Positions 22,901 through 34,389 of a stretch of DNA of 64,000 nucleotides are shown here, piece after piece. The translations under genes and the position numbers were made by a program. Below the pieces are notes generated by a model, which saw only the letters and a program-made list of their open reading frames with translations, was not told where the DNA came from and searched no databases. The DNA comes from Conchocele bisecta (taxonomy: Eukaryota; Mollusca; Bivalvia; Lucinida; Thyasiridae), in NCBI GenBank assembly GCA_029237695.1, contig CM055278.1, positions 77,893,817-77,957,816 on the forward strand, written 5' to 3'. Positions within the stretch are counted from its first letter, which is position 1. Each line of letters starts with the position of its first letter.

Positions 22901-24040
22901 ACAATTATAACATGAATGATCATGTTATAAAAGAACGCTTTGAGTGTATGTTATTATTATTGAGGCCAACTACATGTTTGCAAGTAGCATGTAAAGTTAT
23001 AGATATCAGGGTATGGGATCAGTGGTTTCCGAACCTGCTTTTCCGACGTGACGTATTCTGTGACGTCATTTTTACAGTAAATTTTCTTGAAACTTTTCCA
23101 AGCAAACGGACGGATTTCGATGATATGTATCACACCATAGAAGTGACATACCGGTTCGATGATATGTATAACACCATAGAAGTGACGTACCGGTATGGGT
23201 GCTCTAAACGTTCTTTACGATAACCTATAACTGTCGTGAAGAATCAAGTACCGTTTATTTCTTACATTCACGTTCTTTAGATTTTTATTCACATCCATGG
23301 TAACCGATTCTTCCCCTAACAAAAAAAAACGGCATCTGGTCGCACGCTGACTGAGCCGCGATCTATAAACTTACCCAGGGAGATTACATTGCAAATACAG
23401 TGTAACGTATCCACTGGCGGTTTGTTTCGGTGAGTCCGCACAGTACAACAGTCCGACTTGGCAACGCCACCTAGCGACTTATCACCGGCACTGCAGTGCA
23501 TGATATAAAAATCATAAAACCATCAACTTCTAAAACTGGCGTTTTGAAGAAAGTCATGAAATATGCAATCTTAAATTCGATAAAATTGATGCAGTACAAT
23601 TTGAACGACGTTATAAGCCAAAGATATGAGTGCCAGAAATAATCCACATGCAGACATATGAAAATATTTGCCATTTCTCCATTTCATTGTCGAAACTCCA
23701 GACAGTTTTACAGAATGTGAAAGCCATGGAAAATGTATACTGGATATCAACTACTCCTACAAGCACCAATATGAACTTGTGATATTATACAGGTAGTTAT
23801 TTCCCCCAGAAAACGTAGGTTAAAGTAAAACAATACACACCTGACCAAATGTTACGGGATGCAATTACACACCATGTCACTGGACTTTGTACTGTACACC
23901 CACTGGTGAATCCATGTGACAAGTGTTTTGTATGATGTGGTGTTTGTGAATGAGCTGATAAGCCAAGTGTCGTGCCTTTGCACTTAATGACTGGGTGCCA
24001 GACATCCTTCAGCAAAGTTGCAAATCATGATTTGAATTGG
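22901..24040. other. no gene seen; 39-bp tandem duplication inside
   Basis: Non-coding. At 23118-23195 a 39-bp unit (cgatgatatgtatcacacca...) is present twice. A GC-richer piece at 23310-23510 contains the palindrome cactgcagtg. No recognisable protein on either strand. Confidence 0.45.
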
Positions 24041-24420
24041 GGTCCCATCTGTTTGGCACAAAGTGTTCTTTATAGGAATTAAATATTAAATAAGTATAAT
24101 TGTGTAACTATTCCAACAGTTTAAAAAAATACGAGTGCCCGCTACACAGAAATGTTCACTTAATAATCTTAGGTTTACTGATAGGTTGTATCATCGTGCT
24201 ATTTTGATTGTAAATGAGGCAGGTCATTTTTAAATTATTTATATCAACTAAATGTGTCACCTGAATAAATATTTGTATTGACTTGTTACAAAATATGATC
24301 ATTGCACATCAAAAGATAAATAGACAGAATAAATAGTTGTTTCCATTAACATTTTAAAGAGTCAATGTTATCGCCCCTGATATCAAAGTGGCAATTCAAG
24401 CTTGATGTAAAAATAATAAT
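24041..24420 (+). repeat. dispersed repeat with empty MITE site
   Basis: The segment from ggggtcccatctgtttggca through aattaaat.ttaaataagtata, aaatgtgtcacctgaataaa and ttatcgcccctgatatca matches 29391-29935. In this copy the sequence gtcccatc occurs once with no MITE, so it preserves the empty insertion site. Confidence 0.92.
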
Positions 24421-24950
24421 AATGTAAAATTAACATGGTTGATGCTTCACCCACGTACCACAACTGTGAAGTCTGACTAGCGTCGGACAAACGGTACATG
24501 AGAAGAAGACGAAATCTATAATTAAAGGATGACCTGTCGGCGGCCATCTTGTATGATGTATCAGCCGATTTTGACAAAAAAAATTGCCCAGAGTGATTGT
24601 CTCCATGATACCTTCGATTTGATATATATCAGGACCATATTAGATCAAATTTGAAATATCGCCATGTGCCAGATACAAAATCAATGCATGAAAAAACAAA
24701 GGGAGAACACTGGAATATTAGTGAGGCAAGAGTTGTGATAAATATACAAAAAGGAATTCCAGTTATGCTCGGGACACAAAATCAGTACTTGTATCCGAAA
24801 AAAAAAAAAATCAGTATGTTAAGATATGTTATTCTTGCTTTTAAGGACTACAGCATGTGAGCGGGGTCTCACCCATACCCTCGGCCGCAGCAAAGTCATT
24901 TGGCCTTGACCTTTGGCATGAAAGCCGCTTAGGTGAGATATATACTCAAC
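24421..24950. other. no gene seen; start of a tandem array cut by Tc1
   Basis: Non-coding. The last 60 bp (gaccttgacctttggcatgaaagccg) match the array unit that continues at 26523, so the transposon sits inside that array. Confidence 0.5.
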
Positions 24951-24952
24951 AA

Positions 24953-26520
24953 AACTAGAAACGTCCCTGTTTTATAGCCGGTGTAACTCTGTCTATGTAT
25001 GTACCACATGTTCAAAGTACATGTATTTTAAACCGTGGCGATGTTCAGAATACGATCGTGTAGAGTTTAGCCGATACACACGGTTTACATAGCGGCCAGT
25101 GACCGGAACGTTGATTTCCACTTTCTGCACGTGCACGCTATACTTGTCATCGATAAGGTGATTCAGTTCATGTCGTACCATTCATGCGATAGGGGCTATT
25201 CGGAAAATTAAAAAACTTTTTTAATTTTTCACTGTTTTCGATATGCCACGGCTTTCCGAAAACGAGCGAAATCAGGCAATTGGGATGCTTGCGGGTGGGA
25301 TGGCCGCCAGGGCGGTCGCGCCTCGGTTTGGTTGCTGTCGGAAGACGATTGATCGTCTTGCAGCCCGGTACCAGCAGACTGGGCTGTTCACGACCGGCAG
25401 CGACCTGGTAGGCCTCGTGTAACGACGGCTAGAGCCGATCGTTACATTACGTTGACGCACTTACGTCAACGTCGATTGGCAGCCACAGTCACTGCTAGGC
25501 GATACGGTGTCTCAGGGCAGACCATTCGCAACCGGTTACGTCGTAACGCCCAACAAATCCGGGCACGCCGCCCGTACACTGGTCAGATAATGACCCAACG
25601 TCACCGTGCTGCCAGACTGTTATGGGCGCGACGTCATCTGAACTGGAGAAGGGCTGACTGGAACCGAGTTTTGTTCACCGATGAATCTCGGTTTACAGTT
25701 AGTCATGCTGACGGAAGATTACGGGTATACAGGCGTAAAAATGAAAGATTCACCGATTGTTGCATTGTTGAGAAGAACAGGTTTGGGGGAGGGAGCGTAA
25801 TGGTCTGGGGTGGGATCATGGGAAACCGGAAGACAGATTTGGTTGTTGTACAGGGCAACATCAATGCACAACGTTATGTTGCAGATGTGCTAAATGCACA
25901 TGCCTTACCATTTATCCGTCAGCATGGTCCTGGTGTGACATTGATGCACGACAATGCCCGCCCTCACGTAGCCAGGGTCACCACTCAATACTTACAGCAA
26001 AACAACGTCGACGTCATGCCATGGCCCGCGGTCTCCCCGGATCTCAATCCCATTGAGCACATATGGGATGAGCTGGGCCGCAAAGCACGAGCTAACCATC
26101 AGATTGACAATGTTCGCGATCTTACACGGGCGTTACAACGGGAATGGAGGAATTTGCCCAACGCACTGGTATTGCGTTACGTCACGTCGATGCGGCGTAG
26201 GATCATTGCATGCATTCATGCAAATGGTGGCCACACTCGGTACTAACGAGATTTACTGAATTTGCCACATTACTTAATGAAATTCCATCTCTAAACATTA
26301 AGTAACACATTTCTGAGTTTTTGTGATTTTTGATTTTGACCCCTACCGCCCTTGGCCGGTTATCTCTCGAATATTTAACAAGATATCCAAATGCAATTTA
26401 TTGGCTTTGATACAGAAATGAATGAACTTGTTTTTCCATTTTGATTTTTAAAAGTAACCCTTTTGCTTTTTGATGAATCTTTCCTTAAACATGGAGGGGC
26501 GTTTCTAGTTTTGCACAGTA
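24953..26520 (+). mobile_element. Tc1-like transposon, copy B (1.57 kb)
   Basis: TIRs tactcaacaaaactagaaac (left) and, in complement, tactgtgcaaaactagaaac (right). TA duplicates flank at 24951-24952 and 26521-26522. It is nearly identical to copy A over the full length but in opposite orientation. Both flanks belong to one tandem-repeat family. Confidence 0.96.
25243..26246 (+). pseudogene. Tc1-like DD34E transposase, copy B, frameshifted near the N-terminus
   Basis: ATG 25243 opens the same frame as copy A (MPRLSENERNQAI). One G is missing from the GGGG run near 25382 (ctgggctgttc here, ctggggctgttc in copy A), so the frame shifts and stops about 40 codons later. The intact remainder, readable from 25452, carries VSGQTIRNRLRR, FTDESRF, MHDNARPHVAR and the complete SPDLNPIEHIWDELG block with the catalytic Glu lost from copy A's frame. 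Only a few residues differ between copies (for example QQIRARR here, QPIRARR there), which points to recent activity of the family. Confidence 0.95.
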
Positions 26521-26522
26521 TA

Positions 26523-27480
26523 GAATGAAAATATGGCTGTTGATAAAGAAGTATGTGACATTTCCAGTCGATCCAACATACGGTTGCAGATAAATTGTGT
26601 ACTTAAAAGTTTCAAAGTAATTTCACCTTCACCGTGTGCATGAAAGCCGTATGAGAGGGCTATATAATGTTTGTTTAATGGTGTTTAACGGCCTATCAAC
26701 AGCTATGGTCTAATACTCACATAAAGGATATAACTGTCGGATACCAAATGCCAAAGTTGTTTGTTTGTTTATTGGTGTTTAACGGCCTATCAACAGCTGA
26801 GGTCATATAAGGCTGGGTAAACTGGTTCGATCCTGTGTTAACCTGCTGCATTGGGGGGGAAATCCCAAAATCAGAACGGAATATTTTCATCGAGAAAAAA
26901 TATAGTCAGTCCTGAAATTAGAATAACCTGACCTGATGTCAGGTTCATACCACACCAAAGTCACTTGGCCCCTTTCCCTAAAAAAAGATTACGAATAATC
27001 GTAATACTCACACAAGAGATATAACCAGATTCAACTGTCACATACAAAATGCCAAAGACGTATGTGAGGGCCAAACCAGGTCTCCAGTCGGATTTCCGGT
27101 AAGGATGAATCGCGATTGTTAAATTACCCATCACATGCACCCACCAGGGCTATAGAAAGAAAATATTGATCTTCTAACTTCATAAAGAAGTATATATATG
27201 AAGTTTCAAGTAAACCCGACATGCGGTTGCAGAGACATTGTGTACTTAAAAACTTTGATACGTTTGATGCAAATATTTCAAAACTTTAAGTAATTTGACC
27301 TTGTGCAGGAAAGCCACATCGGTGTGCTACAGTATAAAAAATATGGATGACGATAAAGAAGTATATGAAGATTCAACTCAATGCGATTTACGGTTGCAGA
27401 TATAATGGGTACCCAAAAACCTTTAACGCAAATCTTACGGATGGACGAAAATACAAAAACAATATACACCTCAACATACT
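26523..27480 (+). repeat. tandem-repeat array interrupted by SINE-like copies
   Basis: Units share tat(g)gatgacgataaagaagtat, atgcggttgcaga.a.attgtgtac, ttaaaa.ctttgat and gaccttgtgcaggaaagccacat. They are seen at about 26530, 27180 and 27340, and left of the Tc1 copy at about 24890. The SINE-like block at 26668-27115 lies between two units. Confidence 0.7.
26668..27115 (+). mobile_element. SINE-like dispersed element, two heads plus body
   Basis: The head tgtttgtttattggtgttta is followed by acggcctatcaacagct and ggtcatataaggc. It occurs at 26761 and, truncated, at 26668; also at 30443 (plus) and 62335-62405 (minus). In the 26761 copy the head leads to ggttcgatcc (26824-26833), matching the RNA polymerase III B-box consensus. 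It is followed by a G run and a body (atcccaaaatcagaacgga, then ccacaccaaagtcacttggc) shared with 29985 and 30558. A tRNA-derived SINE is the likely class, but no clear A box was confirmed. Confidence 0.65.
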
Positions 27481-27934
27481 TTGTATGCCTGGGTATGAAT
27501 CATGATTGAAGGCACTGTGTTACAGATGATGCCTCAATATGTTGTTTGTCACATCATGCACTGCAAATGACCAATATCAACCAATTGCACCATTTCATTC
27601 GAAGACAAATTTCGAAGTCAAAATTTATTGTACACATGTAATTTGTTACAAGTTTGACCATTGGGCATTGATTTCAATTATAGTCATGATAATAGCACAA
27701 AAATACATCATTAATTCGTAAATTTTTGTTTCCCTTTGAAAGTCTTCAAAGTTTGTCTTTGGTCTATTCTGGATGTTTCAAGTAAAATCCTTTTTTTGCG
27801 AAGATAACTGAAACCATGTGAAACCAACCAAATATAGACTTTATAGACTGTGGAAGTCAAACAGAAATTTATGAATCAAAGATTGAATGCAATACCTTAA
27901 ATGCTAATCACTCTAGGTTGGCGGTAGGATTTTT
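27481..27934. other. no gene seen
   Basis: AT-rich non-coding stretch with no recognisable repeats or protein. Confidence 0.5.
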
Positions 27935-28405
27935 AAATTTGCTCAAATATGTGTATGTGACTGGAGAAATGGGGCTTATGGGATTTGCGACCAGTGTAGA
28001 TACACATATCCGCACAGGATCTGCACTGTTCACCATTGCATCAATGAAATATCCATCATGCTTCTAACAAGGCACATCATTATCAGGCTACAGGAGTGTA
28101 CTGTTTGATCAGGAGCTACATTGGTCACAAATCCCATAAACCACATTCTCCAGTCACAGCCACCGGTTAAAGTAACGGACCAATACCTATAAATACATTA
28201 AATATACCTAAAAGCATCAATAAGTGAAATAAAATAGGCTAAACAAATTATTTACTCCCATATATCACACATGGAATAAATACATTTTGTTTAGCTTATT
28301 TTTCTCTCACTTATTGATGCTCTTAGGTATATTTAATGTATTTATAGGCCATGGTCTGTTACTTCAACCTGAGGTCACAGCCACATATGTGTAAAAGCAT
28401 AGTAA
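27935..28405. mobile_element. TIR element with a hAT MITE nested in its right arm
   Basis: The left arm (about 27938-28000: atatgtgtatgtgactggag, then cttatgggatttgcgacca) is inverted at 28118-28160 and 28374-28400 (tggtcacaaatcccataaac, ctccagtcacag, then ccacatatgtg). The right arm is split by the MITE at 28161-28373, so the outer element is older. About 250 bp without coding potential lie inside (minus the MITE). Confidence 0.82.
28161..28373. mobile_element. hAT-type MITE, copy 2
   Basis: A 213-bp relative of the 5342 element. Left end caccggttaaagtaacgg, right end ctgttacttcaacctgag, perfect 8-bp target duplication gtcacagc at 28153-28160 and 28374-28381. The interior keeps catcaataagtga / tcacttattgatg as inverted subterminal repeats. 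Confidence 0.92.
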
Positions 28406-29390
28406 ATATATTTCTGACCATTTCAATATCTAGTCCTTCAAGTGTCACATAATCAGAAATGTACAAATGTCATTCTGTCCACCACAAGAATGAGTCACCG
28501 ATTGAAAAAATATTGACAAATCTTAAAACTGCACAAGTCAGATTTGTGTGAATAAGATTCATTCTCAATTCCATCAACACAGGAAGTAACATGTCTTCAC
28601 GACACATCCTTTCAACAGGTTGATTAGATGATTAGAGCAGAAATCAGAGTTAAGAACCACACAAACACTGCCGCTGGCATGGATGGTACTCCGGTTAAAT
28701 GGTTAATGTTTTGTAACTGAACTTGTCTTTCTCAAGCTCTTCCTCGAGGGTTATATTTTCAGATGTCGCTGATCTTAAGATGATGACAGTCTGTCATGGC
28801 GACACTATATTTTGCTTCGTGTAGGTCAGGAACTGGATCAGTTCCCATTTCGCGAGTGTTTGGCAACTTGTTGCCCAGGTGGAGTAGTGTCTTCGGGCAG
28901 CGATTCTTCTGTCCTCCAACAGCAGAATGAGAAACAATTTCCGCCTTATCTGCTTCTTCTGGGACCGCCCATATACTATTTCAATAGCCCTGCTAGTGTC
29001 TGCCTCGACTGCAGGGTGAAGTTGAAGAGGCTCAACGAATCCAGATGGCTAAGATCTGTAGACGGCTTCCCTGAAACAAACAATCAAACACTATTATGTA
29101 CATGGTTAGCCTTTTATTGAATTTCTTATCAGTATTAACCATTACTCAGCAAATGACTCAGCAACTTTCCAACATGAAACAGTGCTTAGAGAACTACATC
29201 CCACCCGGGCATCAAACTCACAACACTTGGATAAATGTGGTAAGCGAGTAAGCCACATTGTTCATAGTTGTGAACAGTAACTCCTGAAATCTACAACCGT
29301 ACTGTCCGTAGCAGAGTTACGTTTCCATTCATAGTCTTCCTCTGCAGAATAGTGAATAAGAGATCTGGTTCGCAAATTACATGTAGCAGC
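28382..29390. other. no gene identified; one unassigned open frame
   Basis: About 1 kb. A 102-codon plus-strand frame at 28812-29120, of higher GC than its surroundings, begins MLRVGQELDQFPF and contains CLDCRVKLKRLNESRWL. The opposite strand is also partly open. I recognise no family and cannot tell whether it is an exon. Confidence 0.3.
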
Positions 29391-29935
29391 TAAAGTTGGG
29401 GTCCCATCCACAGGTTGAAGTAACGGACCGAGGTATATATATGTGTGTGTTATAGAGGGAGTAACAAAACTTTTTTAGCTTTTTTTTTTCGTTTATGGAC
29501 GCTTTTAGGCGTATTTAATGTATTTATAGACCTCGGTCTGTTACAATGTACTTCAACCTGTGGTCCCATCTAGTAGGCATAACAGTTTGCCTATAAGAAT
29601 TAAATAAGTGTATAATTGTGTAACTACGGTACATGTATTCCGCCAGTTTTAAAAATTACGAGTGCAGGCCCACTATACACATATAATCATTTAGTAATAT
29701 TGATTTTACTGATAGTGACTCGCGGTGGTATCAGGCTATTTTGATATGCAAATGAGACATGACATTTTTAAATTATTTATACCAATTAAATGTGTCACCC
29801 GAACAAATATTTTTATTGACACATTATAAAGTACGATCATAGTGCACATAACAAAACTAAGCAGACAGAATATAGTTTCCATTAACCTTTAATGGAAACA
29901 CGGTTATCGCCCCTGATATCAGTGACGAAATTCAC
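29391..29935 (+). repeat. dispersed repeat carrying a MITE
   Basis: Second copy of the 24041-24420 repeat. It diverges by roughly 20 percent and contains the hAT MITE at 29409-29562 at exactly the gtcccatc site that is single in the first copy. Confidence 0.92.
29409..29562. mobile_element. hAT-type MITE, copy 3
   Basis: A 154-bp element with ends cacaggttgaagtaacgg and acttcaacctgtg and the target duplication gtcccatc at 29401-29408 and 29563-29570. The empty allele-like site at 24044-24051 confirms both boundaries. Confidence 0.95.
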
Positions 29936-29984
29936 GTTTCATAAAAAAAGAAAAAGTACATGTATTTTTTCACGTACATGTACA

Positions 29985-30440
29985 AATGATGGGGGGAAAA
30001 TCCCAAAATCAGAACTGAATATTTACAATAACAAAACTATATATTCAGCGCTGAAATCAGAATAATCCTGGTCTGGTGCCAGGTCCTCGCCACACCAGAA
30101 TCACTTGGCCCCTCCCAAAAGCAGTAGGATAAGTAATAATCTTACTACTTTTATAATGGGCAATAACCCAATTCAACTCCCAAGTAACAAAAGAACCAAA
30201 GATAAAAATGTACTGAAGGGTCAAACCAGGCAAATATTGATTCCTATATGGAGGAACCACTACCGTTAATTTACGTCGTCTCGTTCTCCCGACCACCACC
30301 CACGTAAAGTTTTGTATTACTTTTATAATAGTTTTTTTTTCAGATGGAAAATATACAAATTACCGTAGGTCACAATTAACAACTAAAGTGTAAATCAGAT
30401 CTGATTAGCTATTCTGTAGAGGAAGCCTACATATATCATT
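29985..30440 (+). repeat. body of the SINE-like repeat, copy 1 of a local duplication
   Basis: It matches 30558-30960: both share ggaa.atcc.aaaatcagaa, ccaggtcctcgccacaccag, aatgggcaataacccaattc and a trailing tttcagatggaaaatataca with gtaaatcagatctgatta. Each copy is preceded by palindromic gtacatgtac text and a G run. Confidence 0.88.
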
Positions 30441-30442
30441 TA

Positions 30443-30960
30443 TTTGTTTGTTGGGATCTAACGGCCTATCAACAGATGCGGTCATTTAAGGCCAGGTCAA
30501 TGGGTTTAGTAATAAATCCCATATATTACCTGTACAAGTACATGTTCAAGTACATGTACAAATGGGGGGGGGGGGGAATCCTAAAATCAGAAATGAACAT
30601 TTATAATAAAAGAACTATATACTCAGCCCTGAAATCAGGATGATCCTGATCTGATGCCAGGTCCTCGCCACACCAGAATCACATGGCCCCTCCCAAAAGC
30701 AGTATGATCAGCAATAATCTTACTACTTCTATAATGGGCAATAACCCAATTCAACTCCCAGGTAACAGAAAGAGCGAAAGATGAAAACGTACCTGAGGGC
30801 CAAACCAGGCAAATCGTGATCCATACGTATTACTTTTATAATATTTTTTTTCAGATGGAAAATATACAAATTGTGTCACAATTAACAACTAAAGTGTAAA
30901 TCAGATCTGATTACCGGAAGCTATTATGTAGAGGAAGCCTACATTTATGAATGGAATAAC
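30443..30960 (+). repeat. SINE-like head plus body, copy 2 of the local duplication
   Basis: The head ttgtttgttgggatctaacg, then gcctatcaacag and tttaaggccagg (30443-30505). It is followed by a repeat of gtacatgt, a 12-G run near 30566 and the body homologous to 29985-30440. Confidence 0.85.
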
Positions 30961-31579
30961 AACTCTGCTACAGACGGTACAGGAGTAGATTGCAAGAGTT
31001 ATTATTCGCAACTACAATAACATGGTTCAATAATAATGAGACATCAGTGATTTTATATTTTATGTACATATTGGTGTCGTTTTTCTAGTTTCGATGTAGA
31101 ACCAATAATTCATTAAACTGTGTTTATTCCATTGGGTGACAGTCCAGTTGTTACATTTATAATAGTATAGCCAATTGTTCTCGTCATTTTTTTAATTTTA
31201 TTTCCACTTCAAGGGACCAGGGGTCTCAGAAATGTAATTTCCGTTACATACATTTACATGACGTAAATATAGCTTTACATTTACATTATTTTCTTTTCAA
31301 CGGCATAAAACATACAACTGAAGGGGCATCTATTTAGAAAAGTGTCAAGAATATGGTAAGCTAATTGTATTAGTGCGAAACAGACTGAGAGAAATTATAT
31401 TTAGTAGCAAATCGTGGAATTTCTCATTTATGGTAACCCAACAACATGTATTTAATATGAATCAGTAAAGTTAAGCAAAACAAAATAGCTTGGCAACTAA
31501 CAGAATGCCGTGTTTTACCACATGTAGCAAACATCGTTATAAAGCTACATTTAATTAATAGCACAGCCTCCAAAAATAT
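30961..31579. other. no gene seen
   Basis: AT-rich non-coding DNA without shared repeats that I could detect. Confidence 0.5.
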
Positions 31580-32345
31580 GGGCATAACGGCAATGATTAT
31601 GTAACGGTAATGACAAAACGTAACGGTAATGACTTTCCATTTATTTAAAATACTAATACAGCATATATAACAAACATATTTATACTTTGAATATGCTGTA
31701 CAATATAACTTCAAGTTAGTGTTTACTTTTAATGTGATTGCCAATAGAAACCCACACTCCTTGAAGCTGTGTCTGTTTTTTGTTGTTTCAGAGCTTTTAC
31801 TAATTAAATCCTGATATATAAATGTTGTAGGTCTGAATAAATGTGCCATTACTGACCGACAACTGATGGGACCTGGTTTATGTCTAATTGACGCATCAAC
31901 TGACTGGTTAGTATGGTAATTTATCATTGCCGTTACATGATCGTCATTACCGTTACACAATTTTGTAATTATGGAAATGACCGTAACGGTAATGATTTTT
32001 CTTTAAAAACTCCCATTTTTCACCCCTCTGCATACAACGCATCATGAAGGTAGAATATGCAAAGACAATATTGTAAGTGTGTCTATCTATCCATTTTGGT
32101 TTCAATCGACCTACATACATATGGACGTGTATAAACCGTGAACGGTAATGATGCATGTAATGTGTAACCTTAAAATTCCGAATACAGACCGGCCTCGTTC
32201 TCGGCAATGACTTAAGTTGTGTTACCACCGTGTTTATTTATAAATCGGTCGCCCATAAACAGTGTTCATTGCATTAGTAGCTGAGAGTAGGAAAGGGAGG
32301 TTAATCTGATTTTACATTTTTTGTTCAGCGTAACGGTAATGATTC
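31580..32345. repeat. cluster of the 13-bp motif GTAACGGTAATGA
   Basis: Eight exact or one-mismatch copies lie in 765 bp. Direct: 31583 (taacggcaatgat), 31601, 31620, 31983, 32140 (gaacggtaatgat) and 32330. Inverted: 31923 (atcattgccgttac) and 31943 (gtcattaccgttac). The left trio and the inverted pair bound 31580-31957 like subterminal repeats of a TIR element. A 178-codon minus frame (31960-31424) crosses the cluster but resembles no protein I know. Confidence 0.85.
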
Positions 32346-32789
32346 GATTTCGCGGGACAGATACATTAACGTCAGTATTTTTGACAACAAAAGGCAAATT
32401 TATTGCAGAATAAGTTTAATGTCAATGTTAAATTATTTTAATTCAGATGCAATGTATAGTAAAGTACAAATGGACAAGATTTGAGAATTACGGGCTTGTG
32501 AACTGTGCTGATTGATGATCGGGACATGCGCATTTGGTGCACCATACATATGCCAACAACAGAAAATAATAACTAAACATACATAACAAGAATTGTAAAT
32601 ACTGTTTTCTTAATGGATTTGTATCATACATAGTTTCTTTACTGAAAAAAAAAATAATTTTCCTTATAAATTGTGTGATTTGTCAGTAAATTACACCGGG
32701 ATACCAGATGTATGTACATAAAATATAGAATCACTGACATACATATCTGTACATGTATCAAACCAATGAAAACTGACATTCTGATCTGC
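32346..32789. other. no gene seen
   Basis: AT-rich, no recognisable feature. Confidence 0.45.
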
Positions 32790-32985
32790 ATATAAAAAAT
32801 GTCATTTCGGCTAATTCTGCGCACCGGCTAATGCACAATTCACGTAATGTTTTGCCCAGCTTACGTCAGAATAAATTATGTTGATTTTGGAATAAATCAG
32901 CTGATTAACGGTATACTAAGTCATAATTTTATCCCATTCCGATAGTTTGGTAAAAAGTTATTCAGAACATGGTCAAAATGATTAG
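32790..32985 (+). repeat. 190-bp dispersed repeat, plus copy
   Basis: Begins tgtcatttcggctaattctg, continues with ggctaatg.(a/g)caattcacgt and ttttggaataaa, and ends attccgatagtttg.taaaaa. The reverse complement is at 37325-37510, with 10-15 percent divergence and small indels. Confidence 0.88.
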
Positions 32986-33167
32986 TGGTCCTGCTTACTA
33001 AATTAATAGATCAACAACAGATCTGTTAAAAAAAGCCGGCCTATATTCATGATATTTCGGGGAAAAGTCACCGCTGTGCAAATGCAGTGTACCTGGATTC
33101 GCACACCTCAATTTTTTTTACTTATTTCATCACTGTTGTTACAGTCTTTTTAAACACATTTGACTCT

Positions 33168-33169
<2 letters not shown>

Positions 33170-33206
<37 letters not shown>

Positions 33207-33221
33207 GGGGGTGGGGGGGGG
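33170..33221. repeat. 52-bp G tract
   Basis: An uninterrupted run of 36 G (33170-33205), then two single T interruptions, then 9 G. It can in principle form G-quadruplexes. Tract length in assemblies is often uncertain. Confidence 0.97.
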
Positions 33222-34389
33222 TGAAAGTAGTGTCTTTTTTAAGTGGCTAAAAGCCTATATAGACAATAAATAACAGATAATAGCCTAAATAGATAATGAA
33301 TCGACTTGTTGGACTGAAAACATATATTCAAAGTGAATCTACAAGTATCGAGGTGCCACAAACACACAGAGTCCGAGATGCATCATAAATTAGAAATTAG
33401 CTTTTTAAACAACAATTGTGGAAACAACATTGGTCGCGAAAACCAATGACTCGGCACATGTGTGTGTTTTTTTGGACACATTAATGATTGTTAAAAGCAC
33501 AGGCAATGTTGAATATCCCCCACCCACTTGAATTCATGTTAGATTGAATACAATGGAATTATTTTAGTAGCCCTGTGGTTAAAAGTGCTGTCGAAGTCAG
33601 CACGATTCAAATATTGGTCAACAGTAATAAAGAAATAATTCCTACCTGAAACGAATGTTTCGTGTCTGGCAGTTAGTAGACTTATGTAAAATGTAGGTCA
33701 ATTATTGATGCGTCTTGGCTGTCGCCGTATTGTCCTCTCAACTTTAGCAAATTTGCAGAAATGTACGTCTTTAGCATTCACAAATCGTCGAGTACACAAT
33801 GAGTATCTGTATTTCCGTATTTAGAGCTTATCAACAATGAAGACAGCAATAATTTCACGATGGCAGTACGTGTAATGGCAATATGACCAATCTTTGTATT
33901 ATTACGCGTTTTGCAGGACACGAAATATAGTATGACGTCACAATGAAAATACAATCGCATTTAACAACAAATAGCTGACTTTTTAAACATAAATTTGTTA
34001 TTGGTTGGTATATTACATTAAAAAAAAGTGTCCTGTGTCCAATAAATTGGACACATGACACTATGGCGTTTAGTAAAAAGGTTCAAATATTGACTATATG
34101 TGTACCGGACGTTCTAAATGAGGCTCCATACGGGATAATCTATTTAAACTAAATTTCATTGGGAAGCTATTTTTTTGCAAATTACATGCGTATTATTATT
34201 TTAATATAACCTATCAATGTTTACAGGTGTTAGCATGTTTCAATATTGAACTAACATATAGCTTGTTGGTATTGGCACACTTTCAATTTACGAAGTTTCC
34301 CGTAGCGAACCCCATTCGGCCCATCGACCGATTGTAATTATAGAACGCCTGTAACTATTCACGATAATATAGGCGTTCTATGAAAAAAG
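33222..34389. other. no gene seen; two hairpins
   Basis: Non-coding. A 34-bp inverted repeat lies at 34028-34061 (gtgtcctgtgtccaat taa attggacacatgacac form, one mismatch). A second has 11-bp arms (atagaacgcct / aggcgttctat) at 34340-34350 and 34371-34381. Confidence 0.6.

Noticed and set aside
28812..29120. 102-codon plus frame as a host exon
   Set aside because: No splice-bounded structure or family match. The reverse strand is also partly open, so it was left as an unassigned frame.
31424..31960. 178-codon minus frame
   Set aside because: Crosses the GTAACGGTAATGA cluster, shows no known domain, and has the composition of translated AT-rich DNA. No start context or homologue could be defended.
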